Part shown: piece after piece, positions 1 through 5,736 of the stretch
Numbering within the stretch: the first letter of the stretch is position 1
Layout: each line of letters opens with the position of its first letter
Origin: Acidimicrobiia bacterium
GTDB taxonomy: Bacteria; Actinomycetota; Acidimicrobiia; IMCC26256; BP-133
Reading direction: 5' to 3'
DNA: 6,123 bases
NCBI GenBank assembly: GCA_025923175.1
Contig: JAICGL010000277.1
Location: forward strand, 1-6,123
The notes under the pieces: model-generated
Told to the model about the DNA's origin: nothing
Seen by the model: the letters and a program-made list of their open reading frames with translations, nothing else
Databases searched by the model: none
Program-made: the position numbers and the translations under genes

Positions 1-192
1 CGGGAGTACGTCCCCACCCTCCGGTCCTGGAGTGAGCCGACGTTCGCCAACGGCCTGGCCGACCGGTCACCGGATGAGCGTCTCGCCGTCCTCGATGAGT
101 TCTACGGCCGCTACGCCCAGCTGGTGGCAAAGGACCGGGAGGGGCACGGAATGGAACTACTCGACAGCCTGATCACCTGCGTGAAGGTCTGA
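1..192 (+). CDS. C-terminal fragment of an unidentified protein, possibly a SAM-dependent methyltransferase
   Basis: The reading frame is open from the first base and stops with TGA at 190-192, giving the last 63 residues of a protein whose start lies outside the window. Codon use is GC-rich at third positions as in the neighbouring genes, which supports real coding. The visible tail is mostly helical and charged, with a segment around DERLAVLDEFYGRYAQLV, then a GHGME motif and a final hydrophobic strand ending LITCVKV. This pattern resembles, from memory, the C-terminal ends of some actinobacterial class I methyltransferases, where a GHGMD-type motif precedes the last beta strand. The catalytic part is not visible, so the assignment is only a guess. 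It runs towards the exported protein gene on the other strand, and a strong hairpin follows its stop codon by 8 bases. Confidence 0.7.
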   Translation, partial: REYVPTLRSWSEPTFANGLADRSPDERLAVLDEFYGRYAQLVAKDREGHGMELLDSLITCVKV

Positions 193-200
193 CGACAGCA

Positions 201-230
201 CTCGGCGCGGGCCACAAGGCCCGCGCCGAG
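201..230. terminator. Perfect 13-bp hairpin between two converging genes
   Basis: Arms CTCGGCGCGGGCC (201-213) and GGCCCGCGCCGAG (218-230) are exact reverse complements around a 4-base ACAA loop. The hairpin starts 8 bases after the plus-strand stop at 192 and 25 bases past the minus-strand stop at 256. It could therefore end transcription from both sides. No T-run follows on either strand, which is common for terminators in high-GC actinobacteria but makes it weaker by the classical rule. Confidence 0.65.
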
Positions 231-255
231 CTGATGCTGGTGAGCTCTCGGCCGA

Positions 256-600
256 TCAGCCGGCGCACATCCACCCGGTGTTGGGGTGGTAGGTCCATTC
301 GCCGCTGGGGCACTCAGGACTGGGGCGACCCCGGTAGTAGTTGTCGTCCCCGTAGTAGTAGCCGCCCCGATAGCGGCCGTCCCGGTAGTAGTACCGGCCG
401 TCGTCGTGGTGCCTGCGGCCATCCCGGTAGTAGCGGCCATCCCGGTCGTGCCGGTCACGGTGATCGCCGTGCCCGTTCGCCTCGTACGCTGCGGGGGCCG
501 TCCCGTCCGGGCCGATCGTCGGCGTCGCTGCCGCCCAAGCGGGTGCGGCCGAGCCGATCAGCAGCAGGCTGCCGACGAAGAAACCTGTCATCTTGCGCAT
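256..600 (-). CDS. Small exported protein with Tyr/Asp/Gly/Arg repeats and a two-cysteine tail
   Basis: The protein has 114 residues. The N-terminus is a clear Sec signal peptide: MRKM, a hydrophobic core FFVGSLLLIG, and an AWA/A cleavage site near residue 23. The mature part begins with a short linker. Residues 43-92 are a low-complexity stretch rich in His early and then in repeated (R)DGRYYR-like units, with 11 tyrosines in single, double and triple runs. The tail (about 93-114) is different in character and carries the only two cysteines, C97 and C112, in the form CPSGEWTYHPNTGWMC; a single disulfide is plausible outside the cell. The ATG at 598-600 has a modest GGGGAC ribosome site 8 bases upstream. 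I do not recognise a family. A cell-surface, spore-coat-like or metal-binding role is conceivable from composition alone and is not established. Opposite-strand frames are open here too, but only this frame gives a signal peptide. Confidence 0.72.
   Translation of the reverse strand: MRKMTGFFVGSLLLIGSAAPAWAAATPTIGPDGTAPAAYEANGHGDHRDRHDRDGRYYRDGRRHHDDGRYYYRDGRYRGGYYYGDDNYYRGRPSPECPSGEWTYHPNTGWMCAG
325..474 (-). repeat. Degenerate coding repeat, unit about 18-20 bp
   Basis: On the plus strand the core TAGCGGCC(A/G)TCCCGGT recurs at about 371-386 and 431-446. Related CCCGGTAGTAG copies lie near 332, 381 and 424. It encodes the DGRYYR-type units of the exported protein. The copies are imperfect and unevenly spaced, which suggests an expansion that has since diverged. 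Confidence 0.6.
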
Positions 601-638
601 CGGGGTGCGTCCCCAGTTCTCCCCAGCGTGGTGATCTA

Positions 639-652
639 GCGGACAAATGTAA
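639..652 (-). promoter_or_regulatory. Possible -10/start region of the exported protein gene
   Basis: Read on the minus strand this is TTACATTTGTCCGC. It is almost the same as TTACATTGTCCGC upstream of the methyltransferase gene at 1341-1353. TACATT (plus-strand 646-651) would be a 4/6 match to a sigma-70-type -10 box. No convincing -35 box lies 16-18 bases upstream. The gap 601-709 holds this site and nothing else that I can recognise. Confidence 0.3.
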
Positions 653-709
653 GTATCCCCGACAATACGGTCCGCTCACACCTAAGGGGTGACGCCGGCC
701 GCTCGCTCC

Positions 710-1306
710 TTACGGCTTGATGCCGTAGAAGCGGAAGCGGCTGCGGACCCAGCCGAGGTCTGGGTCGTCGTCCACGTCGGCCCGTTCGACGCGGACGTCG
801 ACGAAGCCGGCGGCCTTCAGCCGGTCGGGCATCTCGGCGGGGTCACAGACGACGTAGACGTCGCCTTCGTGGAACTCGTCGAGGGTGCCGCTCGGGACGA
901 CATCGGTCCCGATGATCATGCCCCCGGGGCGCAGGACCCGGCACATCTCGGACAGCACCTTGTCCTGGAGTTCGGGACTGGGTACGTGGTGCAGCATCGT
1001 GAAGTTGGTTGCAGTGCTGAACCGGTTGTCCTCGAGGGGCAGCTGGGTCGCGTCGGCTTCCACGACGGTGACGTTCGTTCCTTCGAGGCGCTTGCGCAGT
1101 TTCTCCGCCAGCTCGGGGTCGATCTCGATGGCGGTGAGCTTGGGGACTCGCTGGCGCATGACGTCGGTGGTCAACCCGGGGCCCGCGCCAACCTCGAGGA
1201 CGTCGTCACCGAGGTCGCGGTCGCCAACGGCCCAGGGCAGGAGCTCGTTCTCCACGATGTTCGCCCACTCCGGACCCGCGCAGAACTCAAGATGCTTCTC
1301 GTTCAC
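710..1306 (-). CDS. Class I SAM-dependent methyltransferase
   Basis: A 198-residue soluble protein, about the size of a single Rossmann-type methyltransferase domain. Motif I is VLEVGAGPG (36-44). The acidic residue after strand 2, in AIEIDP (E61), would bind the ribose hydroxyls. EADATQLPLEDNRF (83-96), FTMLHHVPS (102-110) and the motif RVLRPGGMIIGTD (123-135) complete the fold. These are typical of the Methyltransf_11/25-like group, which does not reveal the methyl acceptor. The GTG start at 1304-1306 is chosen because GGGGGAGGG lies 5 bases upstream; the in-frame ATG at 1330 has no such site and would put that sequence inside the protein. The gene is transcribed divergently from dctP across a 94-bp gap, so the two may be controlled together. 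The stop is TAA at 710-712. Confidence 0.9.
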   Translation of the reverse strand: MNEKHLEFCAGPEWANIVENELLPWAVGDRDLGDDVLEVGAGPGLTTDVMRQRVPKLTAIEIDPELAEKLRKRLEGTNVTVVEADATQLPLEDNRFSTATNFTMLHHVPSPELQDKVLSEMCRVLRPGGMIIGTDVVPSGTLDEFHEGDVYVVCDPAEMPDRLKAAGFVDVRVERADVDDDPDLGWVRSRFRFYGIKP

Positions 1307-1311
1307 CGCTG

Positions 1312-1320
1312 CCCTCCCCC
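1312..1320 (-). promoter_or_regulatory. Strong ribosome binding site fixing the methyltransferase start
   Basis: GGGGGAGGG on the minus strand ends 5 bases before the GTG at 1306. It rules in favour of this start over upstream in-frame candidates, which extend into the promoter region. Confidence 0.7.
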
Positions 1321-1334
1321 GTCCCGCCATGGTC

Positions 1335-1375
1335 TTTTGTGCGGACAATGTAACAGCTATGTTCACACAACCCAA
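1335..1375. promoter_or_regulatory. Overlapping divergent promoters of the methyltransferase and dctP genes, with an inverted repeat
   Basis: Minus strand: TTGGGT (1370-1375), 17-base spacer, TACATT (1347-1352). Plus strand: TTTTGT (1335-1340), 17-base spacer, TATGTT (1358-1363). The two promoters interlock, so polymerase could occupy only one at a time. The palindrome AACA-GCTA-TGTT (1352-1363) overlaps the plus -10 box and touches the minus -10 box, a good place for a regulator to act on both genes. The local AT-richness stands out against the GC-rich surroundings. Box matches are only partial, so this is a prediction. Confidence 0.4.
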
Positions 1376-1387
1376 CAGGGTCATGAC

Positions 1388-1395
1388 GAGGGGGG
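1388..1395 (+). promoter_or_regulatory. Ribosome binding site of dctP
   Basis: GAGGGGGG ends 5 bases before the ATG at 1401. It selects this start over the in-frame ATG at 1383 and places the twin-arginine motif right at the N-terminus, as expected. Confidence 0.65.
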
Positions 1396-1400
1396 AAACG

Positions 1401-2537
1401 ATGAACCGACGCAAATTCCTGCGGTTCGCCGCGGGCGCAACCAGCCTCGGACTGGCGGGTTGCACCGGCGACGCGGTGAAAAAGGGCAGCGGCGACGGTG
1501 AGCTCGCCGCTAGCTCGAAGGAACTCGGTGACCTCCCCGAGATCAAGTGGGACATGCCGACCAGCTGGCCGGCCAACCTCGAGACGATCCAAGGCGGCGC
1601 CATCGTCTTCGCGGAAGAGGTCGGCAAGCTCACCGGCGGCCGGTTCACGATCACCGTCCACGAGAGCGGCAAGCTGATCCCCGGCCTCGAAGTCCTGCAG
1701 AACGTCGAGAGCGGGGCGTACAACATCGGCCACTCGGCGGGCTACCACTACACCGGCAAGGCGGAGCTGGCCGCCTTCGGCGCCGGCATGCCCTTCGGGC
1801 TCAACGCCCGCCAGCAGAACGCCTGGCTCTACGAGGGCGGCGGGCTCGAGATGCTGCAGAACGCTTACATCAAGCGGTTCGGGGTCATCAACTTCCCGTG
1901 CGGCAACACCGGCGGCCAGATGGGCGGCTGGTTCAACAAGGAGCTGCGCTCGGCGGAGGACCTCAAAGGCTTGAAGATGCGCATCCCCGGCCTCGGTGGC
2001 CGCGTGATGAACCGCCTCGGTGTGGCCGTCCAGCAGATCCCCGGCGGGGAGATCTACCAGGCGCTCCAGACGGGCGCCATCGACGCCACGGAATGGGTCG
2101 GCCCCCACGACGACCTGACGCTGGGATTCCCAGAAGTGGCCAAGTTCTACTACTACCCAGGCTGGCACGAAACAGGGACCACGCTCGAGGTGCAGGTCAA
2201 CAAAGCCGCCTACGACAAGCTCCCCGAGCTGTACCGACAGGCAATCCAGGCGGCTTCGTTCAAGGCCGACGCCATCACACTGGCCCGCTACGACAAGCTG
2301 AACCCGGCGGCACTGAAGAAGATCGAAGCGTCGGGCAAGATCAAAATCCTGCCCTACCCCGACGACATCTTGAACAAGGCCCACGACGCCGCCTTCAGCC
2401 TGTACGGCGAACTGGCCGGTGCCGACCCCGACTTCAAGTCGCTGTTCGACTCGTGGAGCGAATTCCGATCGGGGTCGGCGAGATGGTTCAACCTCGCCGA
2501 GGCGGCGATGATCAGATTCAACGGGTCGAGGGTTTAG
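1401..2537 (+). CDS. dctP: TRAP transporter substrate-binding lipoprotein DctP, TakP-like
   Basis: The extracytoplasmic receptor of a tripartite ATP-independent periplasmic (TRAP) transporter, 378 residues. The N-terminus combines a twin-arginine motif (RRKFLR, residues 3-8) with a lipobox LAGC and lipid-modified C21, so it is probably exported by Tat and anchored to the outer face of the membrane. The body follows the DctP fold. GGQMGGWFNKEL (171-182), DLKGLKMRIPGLGG (187-200) and QQIPGGEIYQALQTGAIDATEWVGPHDD (from 211) match the TakP branch best. In TakP-type receptors the arginine in the RIPG-like segment (here R194) binds the substrate carboxylate and the EW pair (E231, W232) sits at the ligand and cation site. 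A 2-oxo acid or related carboxylate is thus the likely ligand; this is inferred from family resemblance. The ATG at 1401 has GAGGGGGG 5 bases upstream; the ATG at 1383 lacks this. Its partners dctQ and dctM lie on the opposite strand. Confidence 0.93.
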   Translation: MNRRKFLRFAAGATSLGLAGCTGDAVKKGSGDGELAASSKELGDLPEIKWDMPTSWPANLETIQGGAIVFAEEVGKLTGGRFTITVHESGKLIPGLEVLQNVESGAYNIGHSAGYHYTGKAELAAFGAGMPFGLNARQQNAWLYEGGGLEMLQNAYIKRFGVINFPCGNTGGQMGGWFNKELRSAEDLKGLKMRIPGLGGRVMNRLGVAVQQIPGGEIYQALQTGAIDATEWVGPHDDLTLGFPEVAKFYYYPGWHETGTTLEVQVNKAAYDKLPELYRQAIQAASFKADAITLARYDKLNPAALKKIEASGKIKILPYPDDILNKAHDAAFSLYGELAGADPDFKSLFDSWSEFRSGSARWFNLAEAAMIRFNGSRV

Positions 2538-2541
2538 CGGC

Positions 2542-3873
2542 CTACCCGCCGGAAGTTCCCGCCAGCCAGGTCACGGTGACCGGGAAGACGGTCACGAGCA
2601 CGAGGGCGACGACCTGTAGGCCGACGAACGGCAGCACCCCGAGGTGGATGTCTCTCGTCTCCACCTCGGGGGGTTTCACGCTCTGGAGGTAGAAGAGCGA
2701 GAAGCCCACCGGCGGCGAGATGAAGGCGATGTTGATGTTCACCGCCATCATGACGAGGAACCACACGGGGTCGATGCCGAGCTCGGCAACGATGGGCATG
2801 AAGATCGGCATCACGATGAAGGAGATCTCGAGGAACTCGAGGTTGATGCCCAGCAGAAACACGGCGATGTTGGCGATGATGATGAAGGTCCAGTAGCCAC
2901 CGGGGAGGTCGGTGAGCCACTCGGAGACGAGCCTCTGGCCCCCCATCAGGTCGAAGATGTAGGCGAAGAAATTCGAGGCCAGCAGCATCATCATCACGAG
3001 CCCGGTGATGTTGGCCGTCGACCTGGCCGCGTCCCCGATGACCGCCCAGGTCAAGCGGCGGTTGAACAGGGCCATGATCGCGGAGACCACGGCCCCCACC
3101 GCGCCCACTTCGCTCGGGGTGGCGATGCCCTGAAAGATGGCGCCGAGCACGGCGGCGATGAGGAGGATGGGTGGAACGACGGCAGTGATCGAATCCTTGG
3201 CCAGTGCCCAGCCGTTCAGCGACCGGTCCTCGAGCGGCAGGGCCGGCACCTTGTGCGGATGCCGGATGGCGACATATCCGATGTAGAGGGCGTAGAGCCC
3301 GGAGAGCATCAGCCCGGGGACCAGCGCTCCCCGGAACAACGCGCCGACCGAGACCTTGGTCTGGCTGGCCAGCACGATCAGTACGAGGCTGGGCGGGATG
3401 ATCTGGGCCAGCGTGCCCGAGGCGCCGATGACGCCGGTGGCCACCCGGTGGTCGTAGCCGTAGCGGACCATGGTCGGCAACGAGATCAGGCCCATCACGA
3501 TGACGGTGGCCGCCGTCACGCCGGTGGCGGCGGCCAGCATGGTGCCGACCACGACCACGCTGAACGCCATCCCGCCCCGCACCGGGCCGAACAGGCGGCC
3601 GATGCCGGTGAGGAGACGTTCCGCCTGACCGGACTTCTCGAAAATCGCTCCCATGTAGACGAAGAAGGGGACGGCCAGGAGGTTGGGGTCGGACACATAG
3701 CCGAACCACCGGCTGGACAGGGCCCGGAGTTGAACCGCCTCGAATGCGTCGATGCCGAGGCCGACGAACGTGAACACGACGGCCGTGAAGGCGAAGGAGA
3801 AGGCGACCGGGTACCCGGAGAGGATCAGGGCGACGAAGACGAGGAACATCGCCAGGGCGAGCAGCTCAGACAC
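2542..3873 (-). CDS. dctM: TRAP transporter large permease subunit DctM
   Basis: The main ion-coupled transport subunit, 443 residues, which is the usual length for DctM. It is hydrophobic throughout, with about a dozen membrane segments. Family hallmarks are visible in order: LLAVPFFVYMGAIFEKSG (65-82), ATGVTAATVIVMG (116-128), GTLAQIIPPSLVLIVLAS (153-170) followed by SVGALFRGALVPG (175-187), ATPSEVGAVGA (251-261), and in the second half LEFLEISFIVMPIFMP (345-360) with GIDPVWFLVMMAVNINIAFISPPVG (366-390). The two PPS/PPVG hairpin regions are the repeated halves of the elevator-type transport domain. The start is GTG at 3871-3873, preceded by a TAGGTAGG-like ribosome site. It lies 27 bases after the dctQ stop, so the two are almost certainly co-transcribed. 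The TAG stop at 2542-2544 is 4 bases from the dctP stop on the other strand, with no terminator between. Confidence 0.95.
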   Translation of the reverse strand: MSELLALAMFLVFVALILSGYPVAFSFAFTAVVFTFVGLGIDAFEAVQLRALSSRWFGYVSDPNLLAVPFFVYMGAIFEKSGQAERLLTGIGRLFGPVRGGMAFSVVVVGTMLAAATGVTAATVIVMGLISLPTMVRYGYDHRVATGVIGASGTLAQIIPPSLVLIVLASQTKVSVGALFRGALVPGLMLSGLYALYIGYVAIRHPHKVPALPLEDRSLNGWALAKDSITAVVPPILLIAAVLGAIFQGIATPSEVGAVGAVVSAIMALFNRRLTWAVIGDAARSTANITGLVMMMLLASNFFAYIFDLMGGQRLVSEWLTDLPGGYWTFIIIANIAVFLLGINLEFLEISFIVMPIFMPIVAELGIDPVWFLVMMAVNINIAFISPPVGFSLFYLQSVKPPEVETRDIHLGVLPFVGLQVVALVLVTVFPVTVTWLAGTSGG

Positions 3874-3900
3874 GTTTGCCTACCTAGGGATTCGTCCGGA

Positions 3901-4542
3901 TCATTTCAGGCCGAGGTCGACGTCGGCCTGGTCGCCCAGGAGATCCTCGAGGCCCGAGGGCGCCTCGATCGTCTCGGCGTCGGCCTTCCCGGCGAGCACC
4001 GACCCGAGCCGGATCAGCTCGGCCACGGTCTGGAGCAACAGGAAGCCGAACCCGAAGAGGACCAGCAACTTGATCGGGGCCCGGGGGAGGCCGTCGGCGT
4101 CAGGGGACTGCTCCCAGATCTGCCACACCTTCCAGGTGCCCCACCGCTCGCCCTTCTGGAAGAGCGACCGCAGGACGAAATCCCAGTTGACCCAGAGGGC
4201 GAACAGGCAGAAGGGGACCAGGGCGATCAGGTGGCCGGCGAAGTCGACCAGCGCCTGGCGCTTCTTGGAGAAGTGCTGGGAGAAGATGTCGACCCGGACG
4301 TTGACGTTGTGCTTGAGGATGTAGGGAAGGACCAGGAAGAAGATGGCGCCGAAGAGCATCCACTGCAGTTCCACGTAACGGTTCGAGGTCAGGGCCCGAC
4401 CTTGGAACCGGCCGAGGTAGCGGAGCACCACGTTGACGACGGAAACCGCTACGCAGACTGGCACCAGCCACTTCGCCAACCAACCCAGGCCTTCGCTCAG
4501 GCGGTCCACCAGGCGCCCGAAGCCAATCAGCGCACGCCACAC
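3901..4542 (-). CDS. dctQ: TRAP transporter small permease subunit DctQ
   Basis: The small membrane partner that supports DctM, 213 residues from the chosen start. Four hydrophobic segments are visible near 24-41, 60-76, 103-120 and 157-173. NRYVELQWMLFGAIFFLVLP (54-73) and KHNVNVRVDIFSQHFSKK (77-94) are characteristic of the DctQ family and, with the long third loop, of the TakQ-like type. The C-terminus is an acidic cytoplasmic-type tail. I choose GTG at 4540-4542: the frame stays open to an ATG at 4696-4698, but that extension is Arg/His/Gly-rich, has no membrane or family features and overlaps the start of the divergent ferritin-VIT gene. The chosen GTG has GGGGGAGG upstream but at a long 15-base spacing, so the start is less certain than the gene. 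The stop at 3901 precedes dctM by 27 bases. Confidence 0.9.
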   Translation of the reverse strand: MWRALIGFGRLVDRLSEGLGWLAKWLVPVCVAVSVVNVVLRYLGRFQGRALTSNRYVELQWMLFGAIFFLVLPYILKHNVNVRVDIFSQHFSKKRQALVDFAGHLIALVPFCLFALWVNWDFVLRSLFQKGERWGTWKVWQIWEQSPDADGLPRAPIKLLVLFGFGFLLLQTVAELIRLGSVLAGKADAETIEAPSGLEDLLGDQADVDLGLK

Positions 4543-4670
4543 AGGCCCGAGTTCCGTCCTCCCCCGGCCCCGGCGGCCGTGATGGCCGCAGAAGTTATCC
4601 CAACAACCGGACAAATAGCTACCGATCTTCCGGGCGTCGATCGGCTCCGGGCCGTGGGAGGATGTGGGCC
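4543..4670. promoter_or_regulatory. Divergent control region between dctQ and the ferritin-VIT gene
   Basis: This gap of 128 bases must contain promoters for both flanking genes. An AT-richer island lies at about 4590-4622. It contains the self-complementary TAGCTA (4616-4621), which could serve as a -10 box in either direction, and CGGACAAAT (4608-4616), identical to a site at 640-648. No good -35 box was found for either direction. No clear iron-regulator (DtxR/IdeR-like) palindrome was recognised by eye. Confidence 0.35.
4656..4661 (+). promoter_or_regulatory. Ribosome binding site deciding the ferritin-VIT start
   Basis: GGGAGG ends 9 bases before the ATG at 4671. It directly abuts the upstream in-frame ATG at 4662, which is too close to be used, so translation should begin at 4671. 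Confidence 0.65.
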
Positions 4671-5657
4671 ATGCGGCAGGATGCCGATGCTGGGCCACGG
4701 GTCGGACGCCGCTTCCTTGCCAGCCTGAAGTCCCGCCGCCGGCCTCAATCCGATCCCCGCCGATACCAGCGCTACGTCGAGCGGGAATTCGAGAACGTCC
4801 ACCTGTACCGGCAGCTGGCTGAAGGAGCCGACAGGGAGCACCGCGACGTCCTTCTCGAGTTGGCCGCCGCCGAGGAACGACACGCCCGGTACTGGCAGGA
4901 GAAGTTGGCGGAGCTCGGCGTGGAGACCTCGGACATCGATGACCATCAACCTGTCCGGAGGAGGATGCTGTCCTGGCTCGGTCGCCGGCTCGGGGTCCGG
5001 ATGATCGTGCCGATGCTTGAACGCCTCGAGGCCTCCGAGCGCGCCCGCTACGCCCGGGAACCGGAAGCCGCCGCCATCAGCGCTGACGAAGTCGTCCATG
5101 CCCAACTCGTCACCGGGCTGTTCCCCGCTTGGCGGACCCGGGCGTCCGGATTCCTGCGTGCCGGCGTCTTCGGCCTGAATGACGGACTCGTGTCGAACCT
5201 GGCGCTCGTCGCTGGAATGTCGGGCGGCGACGTCGGCCGCGACATCGTTCTTCTCGCCGGGCTTGCCGGTTTGGTGGCCGGTGCGGGATCGATGGCCGCC
5301 GGCGAGTACATCTCGGTGCGGTCACAGCACGAGCTTCTGGATGCCGATGTCCTGGCCGACGCCCGACCGGAACGGGCCGCCCTGGGTTCCCCGGTCGGGG
5401 CGGCAATGTCGAGCTTCATCGCTTTCGCCGCCGGGGCCGCCATCCCGGTCGTACCGTTCGCCGTTGGGTCAGGTACAGCTGCGCTCATGACCGCGTGCGG
5501 CTTGGCGGGACTGGCACTCTTCGCCGTCGGCTCCACCATCAGCCTCGTCACCAACCGGCCGCTCGTGCGCTCGGGCCTCCGGCAGCTGCTCATCGGAACA
5601 CTCACGGCCGGGAGCACGTACCTCGTCGGGCTGTCCGTTGACTCCGTGATCGGATGA
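4671..5657 (+). CDS. Rubrerythrin/ferritin-like domain fused to VIT1/CCC1 metal transporter (MbfA-like)
   Basis: A 328-residue fusion. Residues about 30-150 form a ferritin-like helical domain. Likely di-iron ligands are E39 in helix 1, E68 with H71 (EERH) in helix 2, E123 in helix 3 and E140 with H143 (DEVVH) in helix 4, so the site looks complete. Residues about 160-328 are a VIT1/CCC1 membrane domain with the hallmark FGLNDGLVSNLALVAG (167-182) and GSMAAGEYISVRSQHEL (206-222), then three more hydrophobic segments. This architecture is that of MbfA, a membrane-bound ferritin shown in alphaproteobacteria to export iron and protect against iron and peroxide stress. Iron or manganese efflux is therefore the likely role here, by inference. 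The link between the second and third membrane segments, which carries the cytoplasmic metal-binding domain in full-length VIT1, is only about 20 residues. The gene diverges from dctQ. Confidence 0.9.
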   Translation: MRQDADAGPRVGRRFLASLKSRRRPQSDPRRYQRYVEREFENVHLYRQLAEGADREHRDVLLELAAAEERHARYWQEKLAELGVETSDIDDHQPVRRRMLSWLGRRLGVRMIVPMLERLEASERARYAREPEAAAISADEVVHAQLVTGLFPAWRTRASGFLRAGVFGLNDGLVSNLALVAGMSGGDVGRDIVLLAGLAGLVAGAGSMAAGEYISVRSQHELLDADVLADARPERAALGSPVGAAMSSFIAFAAGAAIPVVPFAVGSGTAALMTACGLAGLALFAVGSTISLVTNRPLVRSGLRQLLIGTLTAGSTYLVGLSVDSVIG

Positions 5658-5724
5658 GAAGACCCCCATCGAGGCCGCCGCAGGTGCGACCTAAGCTGCC
5701 ATGCGTTCGCTGCTCCCATCCGAC

Positions 5725-5730
5725 GAGAGG
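5725..5730 (+). promoter_or_regulatory. Ribosome binding site deciding the start of the last gene
   Basis: GAGAGG ends 6 bases before the GTG at 5737. The in-frame ATG at 5701 has no comparable site. A weak TAAGCT at 5692-5697 could be a -10 box; if so, transcription would start after that ATG, which also favours the GTG. Confidence 0.5.
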
Positions 5731-5736
5731 AACGAA

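Noticed and set aside
325..474. Repeat block considered as a CRISPR or DNA-level element
   Set aside because: Copies are short, imperfect, without regular spacers, and in frame with an exported protein, so a protein repeat explains them.
111..692. Other open frames overlapping the exported protein gene, including an Ala/Val-rich and a Thr/Ala-rich one
   Set aside because: They are frame shadows of the DGRYYR repeat DNA. None has a signal peptide plus a matching ribosome site.
885..1400. Plus-strand frame extending dctP upstream by about 170 codons
   Set aside because: The extension runs antisense through the methyltransferase gene. The Tat lipoprotein signal at 1401 with its strong ribosome site marks the real start.
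1307..1726. Upstream extension of the minus-strand methyltransferase to an ATG at 1726
   Set aside because: It would run through the promoter region and the start of dctP, with no methyltransferase features before the GTG at 1306.
1287..2384. Minus-strand open frame of 365 codons opposite dctP
   Set aside because: It mirrors the dctP codons, has no recognisable motif, and crosses the divergent promoter region into the methyltransferase.
2644..4728. Very long plus-strand open frame (694 codons) opposite dctM and dctQ
   Set aside because: Its protein is a charged, His/Asp/Gly/Glu-rich sequence with no domain, as expected from the complement of GC-rich membrane protein genes. The opposite strand encodes two clear TRAP subunits.
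5682..5692. AGGT-GCG-ACCT inverted repeat before the last methyltransferase
   Set aside because: Four-base arms are too short in DNA of this composition to claim an operator or terminator.
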